A stretch of DNA of 64,000 nt from Brachybacterium timonense (GCF_900258505.1 NZ_LT984895.1:1470261-1534260); one strand, 5' to 3'; shown: positions 18,018 through 31,042, numbered from the stretch's first letter. Notes: generated by a model from the letters alone, not told the origin. Made by a program: numbers and translations.

Positions 18018-19979
18018 TCACCTGTGCACGAACCACAGTGCTCCGTACGGGCTCACGGTGATCTCCGGCACCTCCAGGTCCCACACCGTCGATGTCAGAA
18101 GCTCAGCGGGTTGAGCCCCGACGATGCCGCGCAGCACACCGGGATCGATGCTCACCGGCTCCGGAGCAAAGGAGTACAGCTGCGCCATCGAGCCGCGTGG
18201 ATGGTCGCGGCGCAGCAGAAGCAATCGGTGATCGTGGCCGCCCACGATGACTGACTCGACGCTGGCATGCAGCTGCGGGGTGCGCGCCCGGACCGCCGCC
18301 AGATGCCGGATGCCGGCAAGCACCCGCGCCTGAGCCGACAGGGGTGTCTCCTCACCCTTCGCCAGTTCCGCCTCGATCCGCCCGAGCGCCTCCCAGTCCA
18401 TGCGCGGGCGATGCACCCAGCGGTTGTCACCGGCATGCGCGGGATCGTCGGCCCACTCCGGATCATTCATCAGAGCGATCTCATCGCCCATATACAGCAA
18501 CGGCACACCGCCGAAACCCATCATCACGGCATGAAGCATGAGGATGCGCCGCACCGCGAGCGCTTCAGCAGCCGAGTCACCATCCTCGAGAGCCCTCTCC
18601 AGGCCGGCGAGTGAGGCCAGGGAACCGGAGATACGGGCATCACCGGTAGCGGGATTGTGCTGGAACACGAGCCCGCGAGCGAAGGAACCCGGGAAGGAAC
18701 CAGAGTAGAAGTCCGAAAGAAACGCCCGGTGAGCGAAGCCGTTCAGGCCCACTGCCGCGGCGTCGTCATCGGTGACGGCCCAGCCGATGTCGTCATGGCA
18801 GCGCACGTACGTGCACCAGGTGGTGCGTGAGGGCTTCGCCGGGAATGCAGCGAGCGCCGTGGCCAGCAGGCTCGTGTCGCGGGCGGCAAGGGCGCTCCAC
18901 AGCTGCACCATGAGCGAGTTGTGATAGGCCGTCTCGCTGACCAGCCCCCAGTTCTCGCCGGTGCCCAGATACTCGATGAGGTCCTGCGGGCCGACGATCG
19001 CTTCAGCTTTGAAGGCCAGCGCAGGCGCGGCGATCCGGGCGGCTGCGCGCAGGGCACGGGTGAGGTAATGCACCTCCGGCTGGTTCTGGCAATCGGTGCC
19101 CAGGCGCTTCCATGTGAAGGCGATCGCGTCCAGCCGCAGCACGTCCACGCCCTGGTTCGCCAGGAACAGGATGATGTCCAGGTACTCGCAGAACACATCC
19201 GGGTTGGACCAGTCCACGTCCCACTGGAACGCATTGAACGTGGTCCACACCCACCCGTCGAGCTCGTCGTCCCAGGTGAAGTTGCCCGGTGCGAAATCGG
19301 GGAACACCTCTGGCAGCGACTCCTCCCACCGATCCGGCTCCGTGCGATCGGGGTACACGCGGAAATAGTCGCGGTAGCGCTGCTCGCCGGCGCGAGCACG
19401 TACAGCCCACTCATGCTCGCGGGCCACATGGTTCAGCACCAGATCGAGTTCCAGGCTGATACCGCGCGCATGCAGGTCCCGCGCCAGCGCCGCGACATCA
19501 TCCATGGTGCCCAGGTCAGCACGCACCGTCCGGTAGTCACGCACCGCGTAGCCGCCGTCGCTGTCTCCGGGCCGCGGGTCGAGCAGCGGCATCAGGTGCA
19601 GGTGCGTCACGCCCAAGCTGTCGAGGTGATCCAGGTGGCTGCGCACTCCTGCCAGGTCACCGGCGAAGCGATCGGCGTAGGCCACGTAGGCGAGCATGCC
19701 GGGGTCCTGCAGCCAATCAGGGCGCAGCAGGCGAGCCTCGTCGCGTTCGCGCAGATCCTCCGGGCGCTGCTCCATTGCGGCGGCGACGCTCTGCAGCACC
19801 CGCTCGAACAGGTCATCGGCGCGCTCGCCGTAGACCACCTGCAGTCCGCGCCGAAGATCATCACCGTAGCGTGCGAGGCGCAGATCGAAAGACCGGCGCA
19901 GCGCCGGATCCACGTCACGCAGAGGGTCGGCACCCGCAGGAGTGGTGGCCGACGTGGCCGAATGGTCAGATGTGCGCAT
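18018..19979 (-). CDS. Amylosucrase (GH13 subfamily 4)
   Basis: 653 residues, the usual amylosucrase length. It transfers the glucose of sucrose onto an alpha-1,4-glucan, releasing fructose. N-terminal helical domain ~20-90, then the (beta/alpha)8 barrel: [49 protein letters not shown] (nucleophile ~Asp284), [10 protein letters not shown] (acid/base ~Glu326) and [12 protein letters not shown] (~395-400). [11 protein letters not shown] near the end is also characteristic. ATG 19979 is preceded by GAGGAG; a -10-like TAGGAT lies on this strand at 20043-20038. Sucrose hydrolase activity cannot be excluded. It feeds the same alpha-glucan pool as the glgX-treYZ operon further on. Confidence 0.93.
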   Translation of the reverse strand: MRTSDHSATSATTPAGADPLRDVDPALRRSFDLRLARYGDDLRRGLQVVYGERADDLFERVLQSVAAAMEQRPEDLRERDEARLLRPDWLQDPGMLAYVAYADRFAGDLAGVRSHLDHLDSLGVTHLHLMPLLDPRPGDSDGGYAVRDYRTVRADLGTMDDVAALARDLHARGISLELDLVLNHVAREHEWAVRARAGEQRYRDYFRVYPDRTEPDRWEESLPEVFPDFAPGNFTWDDELDGWVWTTFNAFQWDVDWSNPDVFCEYLDIILFLANQGVDVLRLDAIAFTWKRLGTDCQNQPEVHYLTRALRAAARIAAPALAFKAEAIVGPQDLIEYLGTGENWGLVSETAYHNSLMVQLWSALAARDTSLLATALAAFPAKPSRTTWCTYVRCHDDIGWAVTDDDAAAVGLNGFAHRAFLSDFYSGSFPGSFARGLVFQHNPATGDARISGSLASLAGLERALEDGDSAAEALAVRRILMLHAVMMGFGGVPLLYMGDEIALMNDPEWADDPAHAGDNRWVHRPRMDWEALGRIEAELAKGEETPLSAQARVLAGIRHLAAVRARTPQLHASVESVIVGGHDHRLLLLRRDHPRGSMAQLYSFAPEPVSIDPGVLRGIVGAQPAELLTSTVWDLEVPEITVSPYGALWFVHR

Positions 19980-20085
19980 CAGCGGGGCTCCTCGACGGTG
20001 CGGAAAAACGGGCCGGACCGGCGCCCGTGTCCTCCTCATCCTAGGTATCAGCTGTCTCGACGGTCGGGGACCTACACTGCAGGCC

Positions 20086-21420
20086 ATGGACAGTGCCTCG
20101 CATCGACAGGCTCGTCGTTCCCGGTCCGGTTCTCGCCCTCGTCTGCGCGGGCACCTGCGCAGCAGTGTGCTCGCGGGAATCACAGTGGGCGGTGCATTCG
20201 TCCTCACCGGGGGACTACTGACGCTCGGTGCCCGGATCATCGCTCGCATCGCCCTGGTGCCGCAGGGGGACCTGCGCCAGCGGCCCGACACCGAGGTGCG
20301 TGCCGCCTACCCGGATCGCCTGCATCTGGACGCGACAGCAGAAACCGCACGCAACGGGGTGATCGCGCTGCGCCAGTCCGGTGGGGCGGTGCATGTGCGG
20401 CTCGGCGCCGTCACGGGGCGCCCGACGGCGCGGACTGTCTCCCGCCCGATCCTCGCTCAGGACACCGCGGAGGGGCCGCGTGTGGGCCGAGCTCGCACGA
20501 ATGGATTCTTCTGGGCCGGCACTCCGTGGACAGCGCACAGCCTGGACACCCGCGAGGTGCAGGTGCAGTCCCCGGTGGGGCAGATGCCCGCCTGGCTGGT
20601 GGCCGCCGATCCCGAGCGTGCCCGGAGGACCGGCGCCGACGGCACCTGGGCGGTGCTGATCCATGGCCATGGCGCTACGCGAGGTGAGGCGCTGCGGCTG
20701 ATCCCGCTTCTGCACGAGCTCGGGATCACCACGCTCACCATCACGTATCGCAATGACGTCGGCGCGCCAGCGTCTGCCGATGCGCTGTACCACTTGGGGT
20801 CAGCAGAGTGGGAGGACGCCGATGCTGCCGTCCAGCATGCGCTCGACGCCGGCGCGCAACGGGTTGTCCTGGTCGGTTGGTCCATGGGTGGCGGCATCGC
20901 ATTGCGTACGGCCGTGAAGTCCCCTCGTCGGGACGCGATCGCCAGTGTCGTTCTGGATTCACCCGCGGTGGATTGGACGGAAATCCTGGTCCACCACGCC
21001 AACGCGCTGCGGGCGCCGCGCGTGATGCAACGCATGGCGCTGTGGATGATGGCCTCTGGCGTGGGCCATCGCACCATCGCACTGCGCGAGCCGCTCGCTC
21101 TGCTCGAGATGCGCCCGGAGTTCTACGCCGACCACCTGCAGGTGCCGACGTTGCTGCTGCATGCTCTCGATGACACGACCGTGCCGGTGGGGCCGAGCCG
21201 TCGCCTGGCTGCGCTGGCTCATGACCGTGTGCGCTTCGAAGGCTTCGAGGGCGCCTCCCATACCCGCGAGTGGAACCGTGACCCGGAACGCTACGAGCGG
21301 GTGGTGGCCGACCATATGGCGCGCACGCTCGGTCTGCGCATCGACGTCAGCGCCCTTGACCTGCCGGTGCGGAATCCGGGCACCGCCCCCGGGCCGCACG
21401 CCACGGGGGAGCGGCGGTGA
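20086..21420 (+). CDS. Membrane-anchored alpha/beta hydrolase
   Basis: 444 residues. A basic N-terminus and one membrane segment (~25-50, [18 protein letters not shown]) are followed by a long extracytoplasmic or cytoplasmic domain (topology unresolved) with the alpha/beta hydrolase core: [14 protein letters not shown] (oxyanion region), [15 protein letters not shown] (nucleophile ~Ser266), an acid in [12 protein letters not shown] and the His in ASHTREW. Substrate unknown. The ATG 20086 start is set by TACACT at 20073-20078, which ends 7 nt before it, and by the absence of a ribosome binding site; the frame is open further upstream but would run into the divergent amylosucrase gene. Confidence 0.85.
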   Translation: MDSASHRQARRSRSGSRPRLRGHLRSSVLAGITVGGAFVLTGGLLTLGARIIARIALVPQGDLRQRPDTEVRAAYPDRLHLDATAETARNGVIALRQSGGAVHVRLGAVTGRPTARTVSRPILAQDTAEGPRVGRARTNGFFWAGTPWTAHSLDTREVQVQSPVGQMPAWLVAADPERARRTGADGTWAVLIHGHGATRGEALRLIPLLHELGITTLTITYRNDVGAPASADALYHLGSAEWEDADAAVQHALDAGAQRVVLVGWSMGGGIALRTAVKSPRRDAIASVVLDSPAVDWTEILVHHANALRAPRVMQRMALWMMASGVGHRTIALREPLALLEMRPEFYADHLQVPTLLLHALDDTTVPVGPSRRLAALAHDRVRFEGFEGASHTREWNRDPERYERVVADHMARTLGLRIDVSALDLPVRNPGTAPGPHATGERR

Positions 21421-21455
21421 CCAGGCGCGGCGGTAGTACTGCGCGGCCTCGGCTC

Positions 21456-21794
21456 TCAGAGGTCGAGCAACAACCCGAGCACCTCGCGCACCTCGGCGAG
21501 AGCTACGGGCCCGACGGCGCCTCGAGTCGTCGCCAGTCGTGCGACAGATACTGAGCGCACATGCTGGCACTGCGCCGCCGATGGGGCGCTGAGCCGGTTG
21601 TCGTGATCCGGCTCGATGTACACCTCTGCCCCGCTGGGGCGAATCGTCCGAGTCAGGGGAACGACCTGCACAACGTTCGGTTCGCCCCGCAGTACGCCGT
21701 TGGCGGTCACGACGATGGCTGGCCGCCGACGTCCGGCTTCGCTGCCGACGGGGGTGCCCAGATCAACCTCGACGATGTCACCCGAGTTCAGCAT
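21456..21794 (-). CDS. MazF/PemK-family toxin
   Basis: 112 residues of the MazF/PemK ribosome-independent mRNA endonuclease family. Visible family elements are the start GDIVEVDLGTPVGSEAGRRR, PAIVVTAN (central strand), VQVVPLTRTI and the C-terminal CQHVRSVSVARL. It begins 17 nt before the end of the upstream small antitoxin gene, the normal toxin-antitoxin overlap. The toxin activity and cleavage site are not readable from sequence. Confidence 0.88.
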   Translation of the reverse strand: MLNSGDIVEVDLGTPVGSEAGRRRPAIVVTANGVLRGEPNVVQVVPLTRTIRPSGAEVYIEPDHDNRLSAPSAAQCQHVRSVSVARLATTRGAVGPVALAEVREVLGLLLDL

Positions 21795-21975
21795 TGAGCC
21801 AGGTTTCTTCGTCGCTGGTGAGTTCAGTGTTCAACTCGTGCCCCATCGACAGTTGCCGCAAGGCGCGCAGTGCGCGATCAACTGTCTGGTCGACCGTCTC
21901 GTGGCGCTGCGCGGCTAATCGCGTGATCCGGCCGTGAGTCTGCCGACTGACTCGTATGGTGGTTGTTTCGCTCAT
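21778..21975 (-). CDS. Ribbon-helix-helix antitoxin
   Basis: 65 residues. The N-terminus TTTIRVSRQTHGRITRLA is a ribbon-helix-helix DNA-binding fold (strand TTIRVS, then two helices), and the acidic C-terminus ELTSDEETWLNAELG should bind and block the toxin. The stop lies 17 nt inside the toxin gene. ATG 21975 is 6 nt after a TAGGTT -10-like hexamer (minus 21987-21982), with a -35-like TAGACA (minus 22010-22005) 17 bp upstream, so the transcript is probably leaderless. A 24-bp palindrome covers the -35 box and spacer. Confidence 0.88.
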   Translation of the reverse strand: MSETTTIRVSRQTHGRITRLAAQRHETVDQTVDRALRALRQLSMGHELNTELTSDEETWLNAELG

Positions 21976-21990
21976 GCTCTCAACCTAGGG

Positions 21991-22014
21991 GTTGTAGACA
22001 ATTGTGTCTACAAC
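21991..22014. promoter_or_regulatory. Palindromic operator of the toxin-antitoxin operon
   Basis: GTTGTAGACA, four bases, then TGTCTACAAC: a perfect 10-bp inverted repeat. It overlaps the -35-like box and spacer of the antitoxin promoter on the minus strand, 15 bp before its ATG. RHH antitoxins repress their own operons by binding such palindromes, so this is the expected operator. The stop codon of the upstream reductase gene (22008-22010) is inside it. Confidence 0.85.
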
Positions 22015-22784
22015 TGGCGGGGGTGGGGTGACGGTCGGACATACCGGCTGAGCGTTGCCGTGGAGCCGACGATCAGGGAAGCCACCTGCCACTCGCTGTG
22101 ATGCTCGGCTCCGTTCATGACACGTGGGGCTGCTCCGCCGACGGTGCAGTGAGAGACGGAGAAGCACAGCTCGTCGAGCAGACCCGCATCGGCCAGCTGC
22201 GCGAGCGCCTGCGGCCCACCCTCCGCTTGGATGGCGCGGAAGCCGAGGCCCGCCAGCACATCACGGGCGGCAACTGCATCAGGGACCTCATGCACATGCT
22301 CGATCGGGAAGCCTGTGCGGGTGCGCACAGACGCTGAGGTGCCGGGCGGCACCAGCAGATGCGTGGGCCAGTCCGCCTCGACCGACGGGGGCAGATCACC
22401 GCTGCGCGTCCAGATCGCAAGGGCAGGCCGGGCCGCCCCGCCCGGGCGGCGCGACGGGGACAGCAGATCCCGTCGGCCGAGCGGCCTGCGGTAATCCTCG
22501 ACCCGCACCGTGGACGCACCCACCAGGACGACATCGCACAGGGCGCGCAGCACGCCGAAGAGGAAAGAATCATCAGCATTGCGCAGCGAGCCGCTGGTGC
22601 CGTCGGCCCCTGCCACAGCACCGTCGACGGTGGTGTTCATCATGGCGCGCACATGGACTCGATCCGCGGGCGGTGCATAGAGCTCGGCGAGCATCTGAGC
22701 CCCCGGAGCATCCGGTGCGATCCGCTGAGGGGTGACCGGCGCACCGTTGTTCCAGATGAGGTGCAGGTCATGTGCGTGCGTCAT
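22008..22784 (-). CDS. RibD C-terminal domain / dihydrofolate-reductase-like protein
   Basis: 258 residues of the bacterial bifunctional deaminase-reductase C-terminal family, alone without the deaminase part. The reductase fold is seen in HVRAMMNTTVDGAVAG (strand A and NADPH site), FLFGVLRALCDVVLVGASTV and FRAIQAEGGPQALAQLADA. Stand-alone copies in actinobacteria reduce pyrimidine or other NADPH-dependent substrates; the true substrate is unknown. ATG 22784 is 6 nt after TACCCT (minus 22796-22791), so leaderless transcription is likely. The gene ends inside the operator of the downstream toxin-antitoxin pair on the same strand. Confidence 0.85.
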   Translation of the reverse strand: MTHAHDLHLIWNNGAPVTPQRIAPDAPGAQMLAELYAPPADRVHVRAMMNTTVDGAVAGADGTSGSLRNADDSFLFGVLRALCDVVLVGASTVRVEDYRRPLGRRDLLSPSRRPGGAARPALAIWTRSGDLPPSVEADWPTHLLVPPGTSASVRTRTGFPIEHVHEVPDAVAARDVLAGLGFRAIQAEGGPQALAQLADAGLLDELCFSVSHCTVGGAAPRVMNGAEHHSEWQVASLIVGSTATLSRYVRPSPHPRQL

Positions 22785-22834
22785 GCAGTCAGGGTAGGGG
22801 AGAGCAGGCCCCGTCGGCGCCCTAGACTGAGTCG

Positions 22835-23881
22835 GTGACCTCAGCGCTATCGGAGATCCGGCCCGAACCCACGCTCGAGCGACTGCTCGCGGACCTGGTG
22901 CCCCCGCCGCGCTTCGAGCAGGCGCGGCTATCCACCTACGTGCCTGACCCGGCGTACCCGTCGCAGGCCGCGGCGAAGGAGCGGATCGCTGACTTCGCCG
23001 CCTCCCTGGGCGGCCCCGAGAAGAAGGGCAAGGGCCTGCTGGGGCGTATCGGCCTGGGTGGGAAGAAGAAGGAACCCGCCCGCGGCATCTACCTCGACGG
23101 CGGCTTCGGCGTCGGCAAGACTCACCTGCTCGCCTCGCTGTTCCACGAGACAACCGGGCATCGCTCCTACGGCACCTTCGTGGAGTACACCAACCTCGTG
23201 GGCCTGCTGGGTTTTGCGAAGGCACTCGATGTGCTCTCGCAGTCAGGACTGGTGTGCATCGACGAGTTCGAGCTTGATGATCCCGGCGACACGCTGCTGA
23301 TGACCCGCCTGATCCGCGAACTGTCCGATCAGGGCGTCGCGATCGTGGCAACATCCAACACGCTCCCGGAGGCACTGGGGGAGGGCCGGTTCGCCGCCCA
23401 GGACTTCCTGCGGGAGATCCAGGCGATGGCTGAACGCTTCGAGGTGCTGCGCATCGACGGCGTCGACTATCGCGGCCGCTCCGCTGTCGACGAGATCCCG
23501 GCCCTACCCGGTGCGCAGGTACGCGCTCTCGCCGACGCCGACGCCGACGGCGCCACCCTTGATGCTCTGCCGGACCTGCTCGCACACCTCGGCACCGTCC
23601 ACCCCAGCCGCTACGGCGCGATGATCGACGACGTCCGACGCGTACACGTGACCGATGCGCGCACCATTGACGACCACAACGACGCTCTGCGTCTCGTGGT
23701 GCTCATCGACCGCCTGTACGACCGGCAGATTCCCGTTCTCGCAGCCAGCGCTGATGGAGCTGACCAGTTGCCTGCCGTGTACAGCGAGAAACTGCTCACC
23801 AGCGGCTACCGCAAGAAGTACTACCGTTCCCTGTCGCGCCTGTCCTCGCTCGTGCGCGACGGTCTGGCGCTCGCCGCGTGA
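22835..23881 (+). CDS. zapE: ZapE-type (AFG1-like) ATPase
   Basis: 348 residues, AFG1/ZapE family AAA+ ATPase, linked to cell division in Enterobacteria. Walker A is DGGFGVGKTHLL (K95), Walker B is LVCIDEFELDDPGD, with the following sensor ATSNTLPEALGEGRF. The insert KKGKGLLGRIGLGGKKKE just before Walker A is basic. GTG 22835 is 6 nt after TAGACT (22823-22828), so the mRNA is probably leaderless and the promoter is divergent from that of the reductase gene only 50 bp away. The function in actinobacteria is inferred. Confidence 0.92.
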   Translation: MTSALSEIRPEPTLERLLADLVPPPRFEQARLSTYVPDPAYPSQAAAKERIADFAASLGGPEKKGKGLLGRIGLGGKKKEPARGIYLDGGFGVGKTHLLASLFHETTGHRSYGTFVEYTNLVGLLGFAKALDVLSQSGLVCIDEFELDDPGDTLLMTRLIRELSDQGVAIVATSNTLPEALGEGRFAAQDFLREIQAMAERFEVLRIDGVDYRGRSAVDEIPALPGAQVRALADADADGATLDALPDLLAHLGTVHPSRYGAMIDDVRRVHVTDARTIDDHNDALRLVVLIDRLYDRQIPVLAASADGADQLPAVYSEKLLTSGYRKKYYRSLSRLSSLVRDGLALAA

Positions 23882-23909
23882 GCGTGCGGCGCCGGCGCAG
23901 CCACACCTC

Positions 23910-24410
23910 TCAGCGGGGCAGCACCTCCAGGATCCCGCCGACGAACCAGCTGGCGACGCCGAGGCTTGAGGCGAATCCCACCAGGCCCAGCAGCATCCAG
24001 ATCACCTGACGCCCGACGGCATGACGCTGAGCTACCCCCGGCGCGATGAACACGCGCGGGTTGTGAGGATCAGCGAGCACATCGACCTCCTGGCCGGTCC
24101 GGTCCTCCGAGTCCGCCCCTGGGACGACCGGCCTGCCATCGGTGACGCCAGCCGGATGTGCTACCCGGATGAGCTCGTCACGCCAGGTGAGATCCGTCTG
24201 CGTGAGGTCCTCATGCGTGTTTGTGATGCGGCGCGCACGTGACTGTAGGACGACGCCGCGCAGTCTTAGCCCTGAGCGGCGAAGGCGAATCACGCGCCAG
24301 AGGCGTCGGCCATGACGGATCGCCGCCAGCAGCCCGATCATGCCCGGCGCAAGCACGATCAGTGTCATCACGGCCAGAACGACCGCCGGCATCAGCTGCA
24401 TGAGTCTCAC
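23910..24410 (-). CDS. Two-pass membrane protein, DUF3592-like
   Basis: 166 residues. Membrane segments at ~8-30 and ~135-160 flank a soluble middle with GLRLRGVVLQSRARR and GQEVDVLADPHNPRVFIAPG; the latter resembles the DUF3592 pattern in which a conversion to a compact beta domain is followed by a second helix. Function unknown. ATGA overlap with the stop of treZ makes it the last gene of the glgX-treYZ operon. Confidence 0.7.
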   Translation of the reverse strand: MRLMQLMPAVVLAVMTLIVLAPGMIGLLAAIRHGRRLWRVIRLRRSGLRLRGVVLQSRARRITNTHEDLTQTDLTWRDELIRVAHPAGVTDGRPVVPGADSEDRTGQEVDVLADPHNPRVFIAPGVAQRHAVGRQVIWMLLGLVGFASSLGVASWFVGGILEVLPR

Positions 24411-26215
24411 CCCACGCGCAGGACTGCTGCACCGGGGCCGCTGAATACGATCGGCGCACCCGCCTCAGGGCGCGGGACGCCGAAGACCGCCAGGACGTCG
24501 GCTGGAACCAGATCGGTGGCTCGTCCGGAACCACGGTGAGCGAGGACAGCCAGGTCACCGCGTCGAAGCAGCACGGTCTCCTCATCGATGACCTCGACCG
24601 ATGCGCGCCTGAGGTCCGGATCACGCAGATCAGCATGCTCCCGGCGCAAGCCGATGAGAGTGCGGTACCAGGCGAGGATGCGGGCGTGGTCGCCCTGGTC
24701 ACGCTCGGACCAGTTCAGCTGGGAGGCGGTGAACGTGCTCGGCGCCTGGGGGTCGGGCACCTCATCACTCCAGCCCATCTTCGCGAACTCCTCGCGGCGC
24801 CCTGCACTCACCAGCGGTCCGAGCTCAGCATCATGATCGGTGAAGAACGCGAACGGGGCAGACGCCGCCCACTCCTCGCCCTGGAACAGCATCGGGGTCG
24901 CGGGCCCCAGCAGAATCAGCGAGATCGCGGCGGCGTGCTCACCGGGGGTGAGGCTGTGATGGATCCGGTCGCCGGTGGCGCGATTGCCCACCTGGTCGTG
25001 GTCCTGCAGGAACGCCACGAAAGAATGCGCGTCGTAATCCGTTGAGGCCGGATCGACCGGGGCGCCCCAGTCCTGGTCACGGAACGTCGAGAACGTGCCG
25101 GCATGCTCGAACATGCCCGTGAGAGTCCGGGACAGCACCTCGGTGGAGCCGAAATCGACGTAGTAGCCGGCTCGCTCCCCAGTGACCCAGGCATGCACGG
25201 CGTGGTGCACGTCATCGGCCCACTGCATGTCCATGCCTAGGCCGCCGCGTGCGGTCGGGGTGACGGTCACCGGGTCATTGCGATCCGACTCCGCGATGAG
25301 CGTCAGCGTGCGGCCCGTCTCAGCCTCCCAGTCGCTGACAGCGTCGGCGAGTTCGGCCAGGAGATGCGTTGCGGAGTCATCACGCAGCTCGTGGACGGCG
25401 TCCAGGCGCAGACCGTCGATGCCGAAGTCCACCAGCCACTGGCGCGCCGAGCCCACCAGGAACGCACGTACCTGATCACTCCCGGGCTGGTCGAGATTCA
25501 CGGCGCTGCCCCACGGAGTGTGGTGCGCATCGGTGAAATAGGGGCCGAACATGCCCAGATAGTTCCCCGCGGGCCCCAGATGATTGTGGACGACGTCCAG
25601 TACGACGGCGAGCCCGCGCGCATGCGCAGCTTCCACGAAACGCATCAGCCCAGCGGGGCCGCCATACGCCTCGTGCACGGCGTACAGGCCGACGCCGTCG
25701 TAGCCCCAGCCGCGCTCGCCGGGGAATGTTGCCACCGGCATCAGTTCGACGGCGTCCACGCCGAGCGCCACGAGATCATCAAGTCGTTCGATCGCCGTCT
25801 CGAAGGTGCCTGCGGAGCCGTCGGCCGCAGGGGCGAAGGTGCCCACATGCAGTTCATAGATCACCCCACCGCGGAACCCGGGCAGGGCCGGCGGTTCGGT
25901 GGTGCGCAGACGGCCCGGCTCCACGACCTCGCTCTCACCGTGGACTCCGTCTGGCTGGGACAGCGACCGTGGGTCCGGCAGCCACAGCTCACCTGCGTCC
26001 AGGCGAAACGCGTAGCGGGCGCCCGGCACGGCCGGAACACCCGGCAGCTCGAACCAGCCGTTCTCGCCGCGGCGCATCGCGTGCTCGGTGCCATCCACAC
26101 GCACAGTGACGGACTGTGCGGCAGGGGCCCACAGGGCGTACTCGTCGTAGCTGCGGATCACGGGCTGATCAGCTCCTTGGGGCATCACGGCGGGTGCGTC
26201 GGACAGTGACGGCAT
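24407..26215 (-). CDS. treZ: Malto-oligosyltrehalose trehalohydrolase
   Basis: 602 residues. It cuts trehalose from the end of maltooligosyl-trehalose. N-terminal carbohydrate-binding beta domain (~15-100, WAPAAQSVTVRVDG), then the GH13 barrel: GVIYELHVGTF, DVVHNHLGPAGNYLG, GIDGLRLDAVHELRDDS (nucleophile near 270), LIAESDRNDPV (acid/base near 308) and FLQDHDQVGNRATGDR. ATG 26215 gives the best fit (MPSLSDAPAV); there is no strong ribosome binding site. treY ends 37 nt upstream and the DUF3592-like gene overlaps the stop. Confidence 0.95.
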   Translation of the reverse strand: MPSLSDAPAVMPQGADQPVIRSYDEYALWAPAAQSVTVRVDGTEHAMRRGENGWFELPGVPAVPGARYAFRLDAGELWLPDPRSLSQPDGVHGESEVVEPGRLRTTEPPALPGFRGGVIYELHVGTFAPAADGSAGTFETAIERLDDLVALGVDAVELMPVATFPGERGWGYDGVGLYAVHEAYGGPAGLMRFVEAAHARGLAVVLDVVHNHLGPAGNYLGMFGPYFTDAHHTPWGSAVNLDQPGSDQVRAFLVGSARQWLVDFGIDGLRLDAVHELRDDSATHLLAELADAVSDWEAETGRTLTLIAESDRNDPVTVTPTARGGLGMDMQWADDVHHAVHAWVTGERAGYYVDFGSTEVLSRTLTGMFEHAGTFSTFRDQDWGAPVDPASTDYDAHSFVAFLQDHDQVGNRATGDRIHHSLTPGEHAAAISLILLGPATPMLFQGEEWAASAPFAFFTDHDAELGPLVSAGRREEFAKMGWSDEVPDPQAPSTFTASQLNWSERDQGDHARILAWYRTLIGLRREHADLRDPDLRRASVEVIDEETVLLRRGDLAVLAHRGSGRATDLVPADVLAVFGVPRPEAGAPIVFSGPGAAVLRVG

Positions 26216-26252
26216 GGACGGAAGATGAGTGTGGCCGGCGCGACAATGCGCG

Positions 26253-28765
26253 TCAGCTGATGCGTTGAAGCAGTGCGACTGGCAGGTCAGGCAGAAGCTG
26301 TGCGAGCGGTCGCATCCCACCCTCGTGTTCGACGCCGGTGAGAAGGTCCATCCACGGTCCCTCGGGCAGCACAACAGCGGTCTCGCCCCAGCCTCCGCGC
26401 TGCGCGAGCGTATGCGCCAGGCGGGTCGCGACGGTGACCAGCTGCGGCTGCTCGCCCTCGAGCCCGCGGGCGAAGGCGACGGCATGCGAGGTCGTGGTCG
26501 GGATCGGCCTGTAGTCGGCCGTGCGGCCCTGGAACCAGGCAGGATGCTCGCGACGAACCGTCAGAGCTCTATGGGTGACCCACAGTTTCTCGTCGGCGAT
26601 CCCATCCGGGCGGGCACCCTGCTGCATGCGCTCAAGCCGCTCAGCCCGTAGCGCATGGTCCACCGCGCGCCGGTTATCGGGATCCACGAGCGAGAGATCC
26701 ACCATCTCGTTGCCCTGGTACACATCGGGTACACCCGGCATCGTGAGCTGGATCAGCTTCTGCCCGAGGATCGCGGCGCGCTGCGCGGGCAGAGTGCGCT
26801 GCGTCCACGCGGTGAGCAGAGCATCGACCTCGGGGCTCTCGAGTGCCGCGTGGCCCAGGGCGCGCACCTGCTCTTCGTACTGCGCATCCTGCTGCGTCCA
26901 CGTGGTGTGTGTCTTGGCCTCACGCATCGCCTTGGTGAGGTAGGCGTCCAGGCGTTCGGCGTCGATTCGCGCTGCGGGGGAGCCGGGCAGATCCCAGCAG
27001 CCCGCCAGCGTCTGCCACAGCAGCAATGCCATCGGTGCATCCACGCGGTCACCACGATGCTCGGCGGTCGTCTCCTGCAGCTCGTGCACGAGGCGAGCCC
27101 ACTCCTCAGGCGCTTCTGTGAGCACGGCCAGGCGTGCACGCACGTCCTCGCTGCGCTTGGTGTCGTGCGTGGACAGAGTGGTCATCGCGTCGGGGCGAGT
27201 CAGCGCCATCGTGCGGGCGTGCTCGTGCAGGGCGTCGGGCTCCACACCGATCCGGTCCGGATCCGACCCCACTTCGTTGACCGGCAGGAAGCGGGTGAAG
27301 CGGTAGAAGGACGTGTCTTCGAGCGACTTCGCATGCACGGGGCCGCAGGTCTGGGCGAAACGCACCACCACCTCGGCACGGTCCTCTGCTGCCGTGCGGC
27401 CAGCACTGCCGATCTCATCACCGCACACCAGTGCGACAACGACCTCGAGGGTCCACACCACGTCTTCGTCATCGCCCAGAAGCACGCGGGCACGCTCGGC
27501 AGCGTCCTCGATCACGGCGCGTTCGGCGCCGGGAGCCCGCTCGCCGGGCACGATGTAGGCGCGATAGCGGTCCATCGAACGCAGCAGCGCCACCACGACA
27601 GACTGGATGTGGCGCCGCGTGATGTCCCGCAAACGGATGTCCGCTTGGCAGATCCGCTGGATCAACGTGGTCAGCCGCTCAATCTCTGCCCACAGGCTGG
27701 TGGTCACGACCAGCTGGGTCGATTCGGCCGCGACATCCGCGAACGGGCGCAGATCGCCCGTCTCGCGCTGCCAGAGGTGGGTGAGGCCGAGTGCGCCGCG
27801 CGGATCGTGGAACAGACCGCTTACGCGCCACAGCGCGTCGTACCCGGTGGTGCCGGCGCAGGGGAAGTCTCCGGGAAGCTGTTCATCTCCCTCCAGGATC
27901 TTCTCCACGACGGTCCAGGCGCCGCCGGTGGCCTCCGAGAGATTGCGCAGGTAGCCGCGCGGATCGGCGAGGCCATCCGGATGGTCGATCCGGTAGCCGT
28001 CGATCACCCCGTCGGCCTGCAGCCGCAGCAGAGTCGAGTGGGTGGCTTCGAAGACCTCCGGCAACTCCACCCGGACCGCAGCAAGTGTGTCCACATCGAA
28101 GAAGCGCCGATAGTTCAGTTCGTCGGCGGCGACCTTCCAGTACGCCAGGCGGTACCACTGCCGCTCGAGCAGGTCGGTGATGCCCAGGTGCTCCGTGCCC
28201 TCGGCTACGGGCAGGACGTGGTCGAAGTAGCGCACCACGCTCTCGCGGCGTGTCGTCCCGTCGGCCTGTGGCACGTCGATCTGATCGATGCTCAGCTCAC
28301 CATCGGCCAGGACCTTCCCGATCGGACGCCCCAGCAGCGGCATCAGGATCGAACGTTCGGTGCTCGCGTCGATATCGAACCAGTCCGCGTACGGTGACGA
28401 GGGGCCATCGCGCAGCACAGACCACAAGGCATGGTTGTGCCAGATCGGGCTCGGGATCGCCATGTGGTTAGGCACCACATCGACGATGAGGCCCATGCCG
28501 TGCTCGTGCGCGGCAGCAGCCAGTCGACGCAGAGCCTCCTCGCCACCGATCTCCGCACTGATCCGCGTATGGTCCACCACGTCGTAGCCGTGCGTGGAAC
28601 CGGGAGCGGCCTGCAGCACAGGCGAGCAGAACACGTGGCTGACGCCGAGCCGCGCAAGGTACGGCACGAGTGCTGCCGCATCATCGCAGGTGAAGCCCGC
28701 GTGCAGCTGCAGCCGGTACGTGGCGGTGGGGACGATCGGGGCCGCTGAATCCACGGTCTGCGCGC

Positions 28766-28769
<4 letters not shown>
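26253..28769 (-). CDS. treY: Malto-oligosyltrehalose synthase
   Basis: 838 residues, full length. It rearranges the reducing end of a maltooligosaccharide into a trehalosyl unit. Typical start TATYRLQLHAGFTCDDAAAL, then LGVSHVFCSPVLQAAPGSTHGYDVVD, LIVDVVPNHMAI, GYRIDHPDGLADPRGYLR (nucleophile near 261), TVVEKILEGDEQLP (acid/base near 288), and the C-terminal TMPGVPDVYQGNEM. ATGA overlap with the glgX stop shows translational coupling; substrate is passed from GlgX to TreY to TreZ. Confidence 0.96.

Positions 28770-31042
<2,273 letters not shown>

Noticed and set aside
21456-22784. Mobile element or genomic island around the toxin-antitoxin pair
   Set aside because: No transposase, integrase, terminal repeats or clear composition shift; neighbours are ordinary genes.
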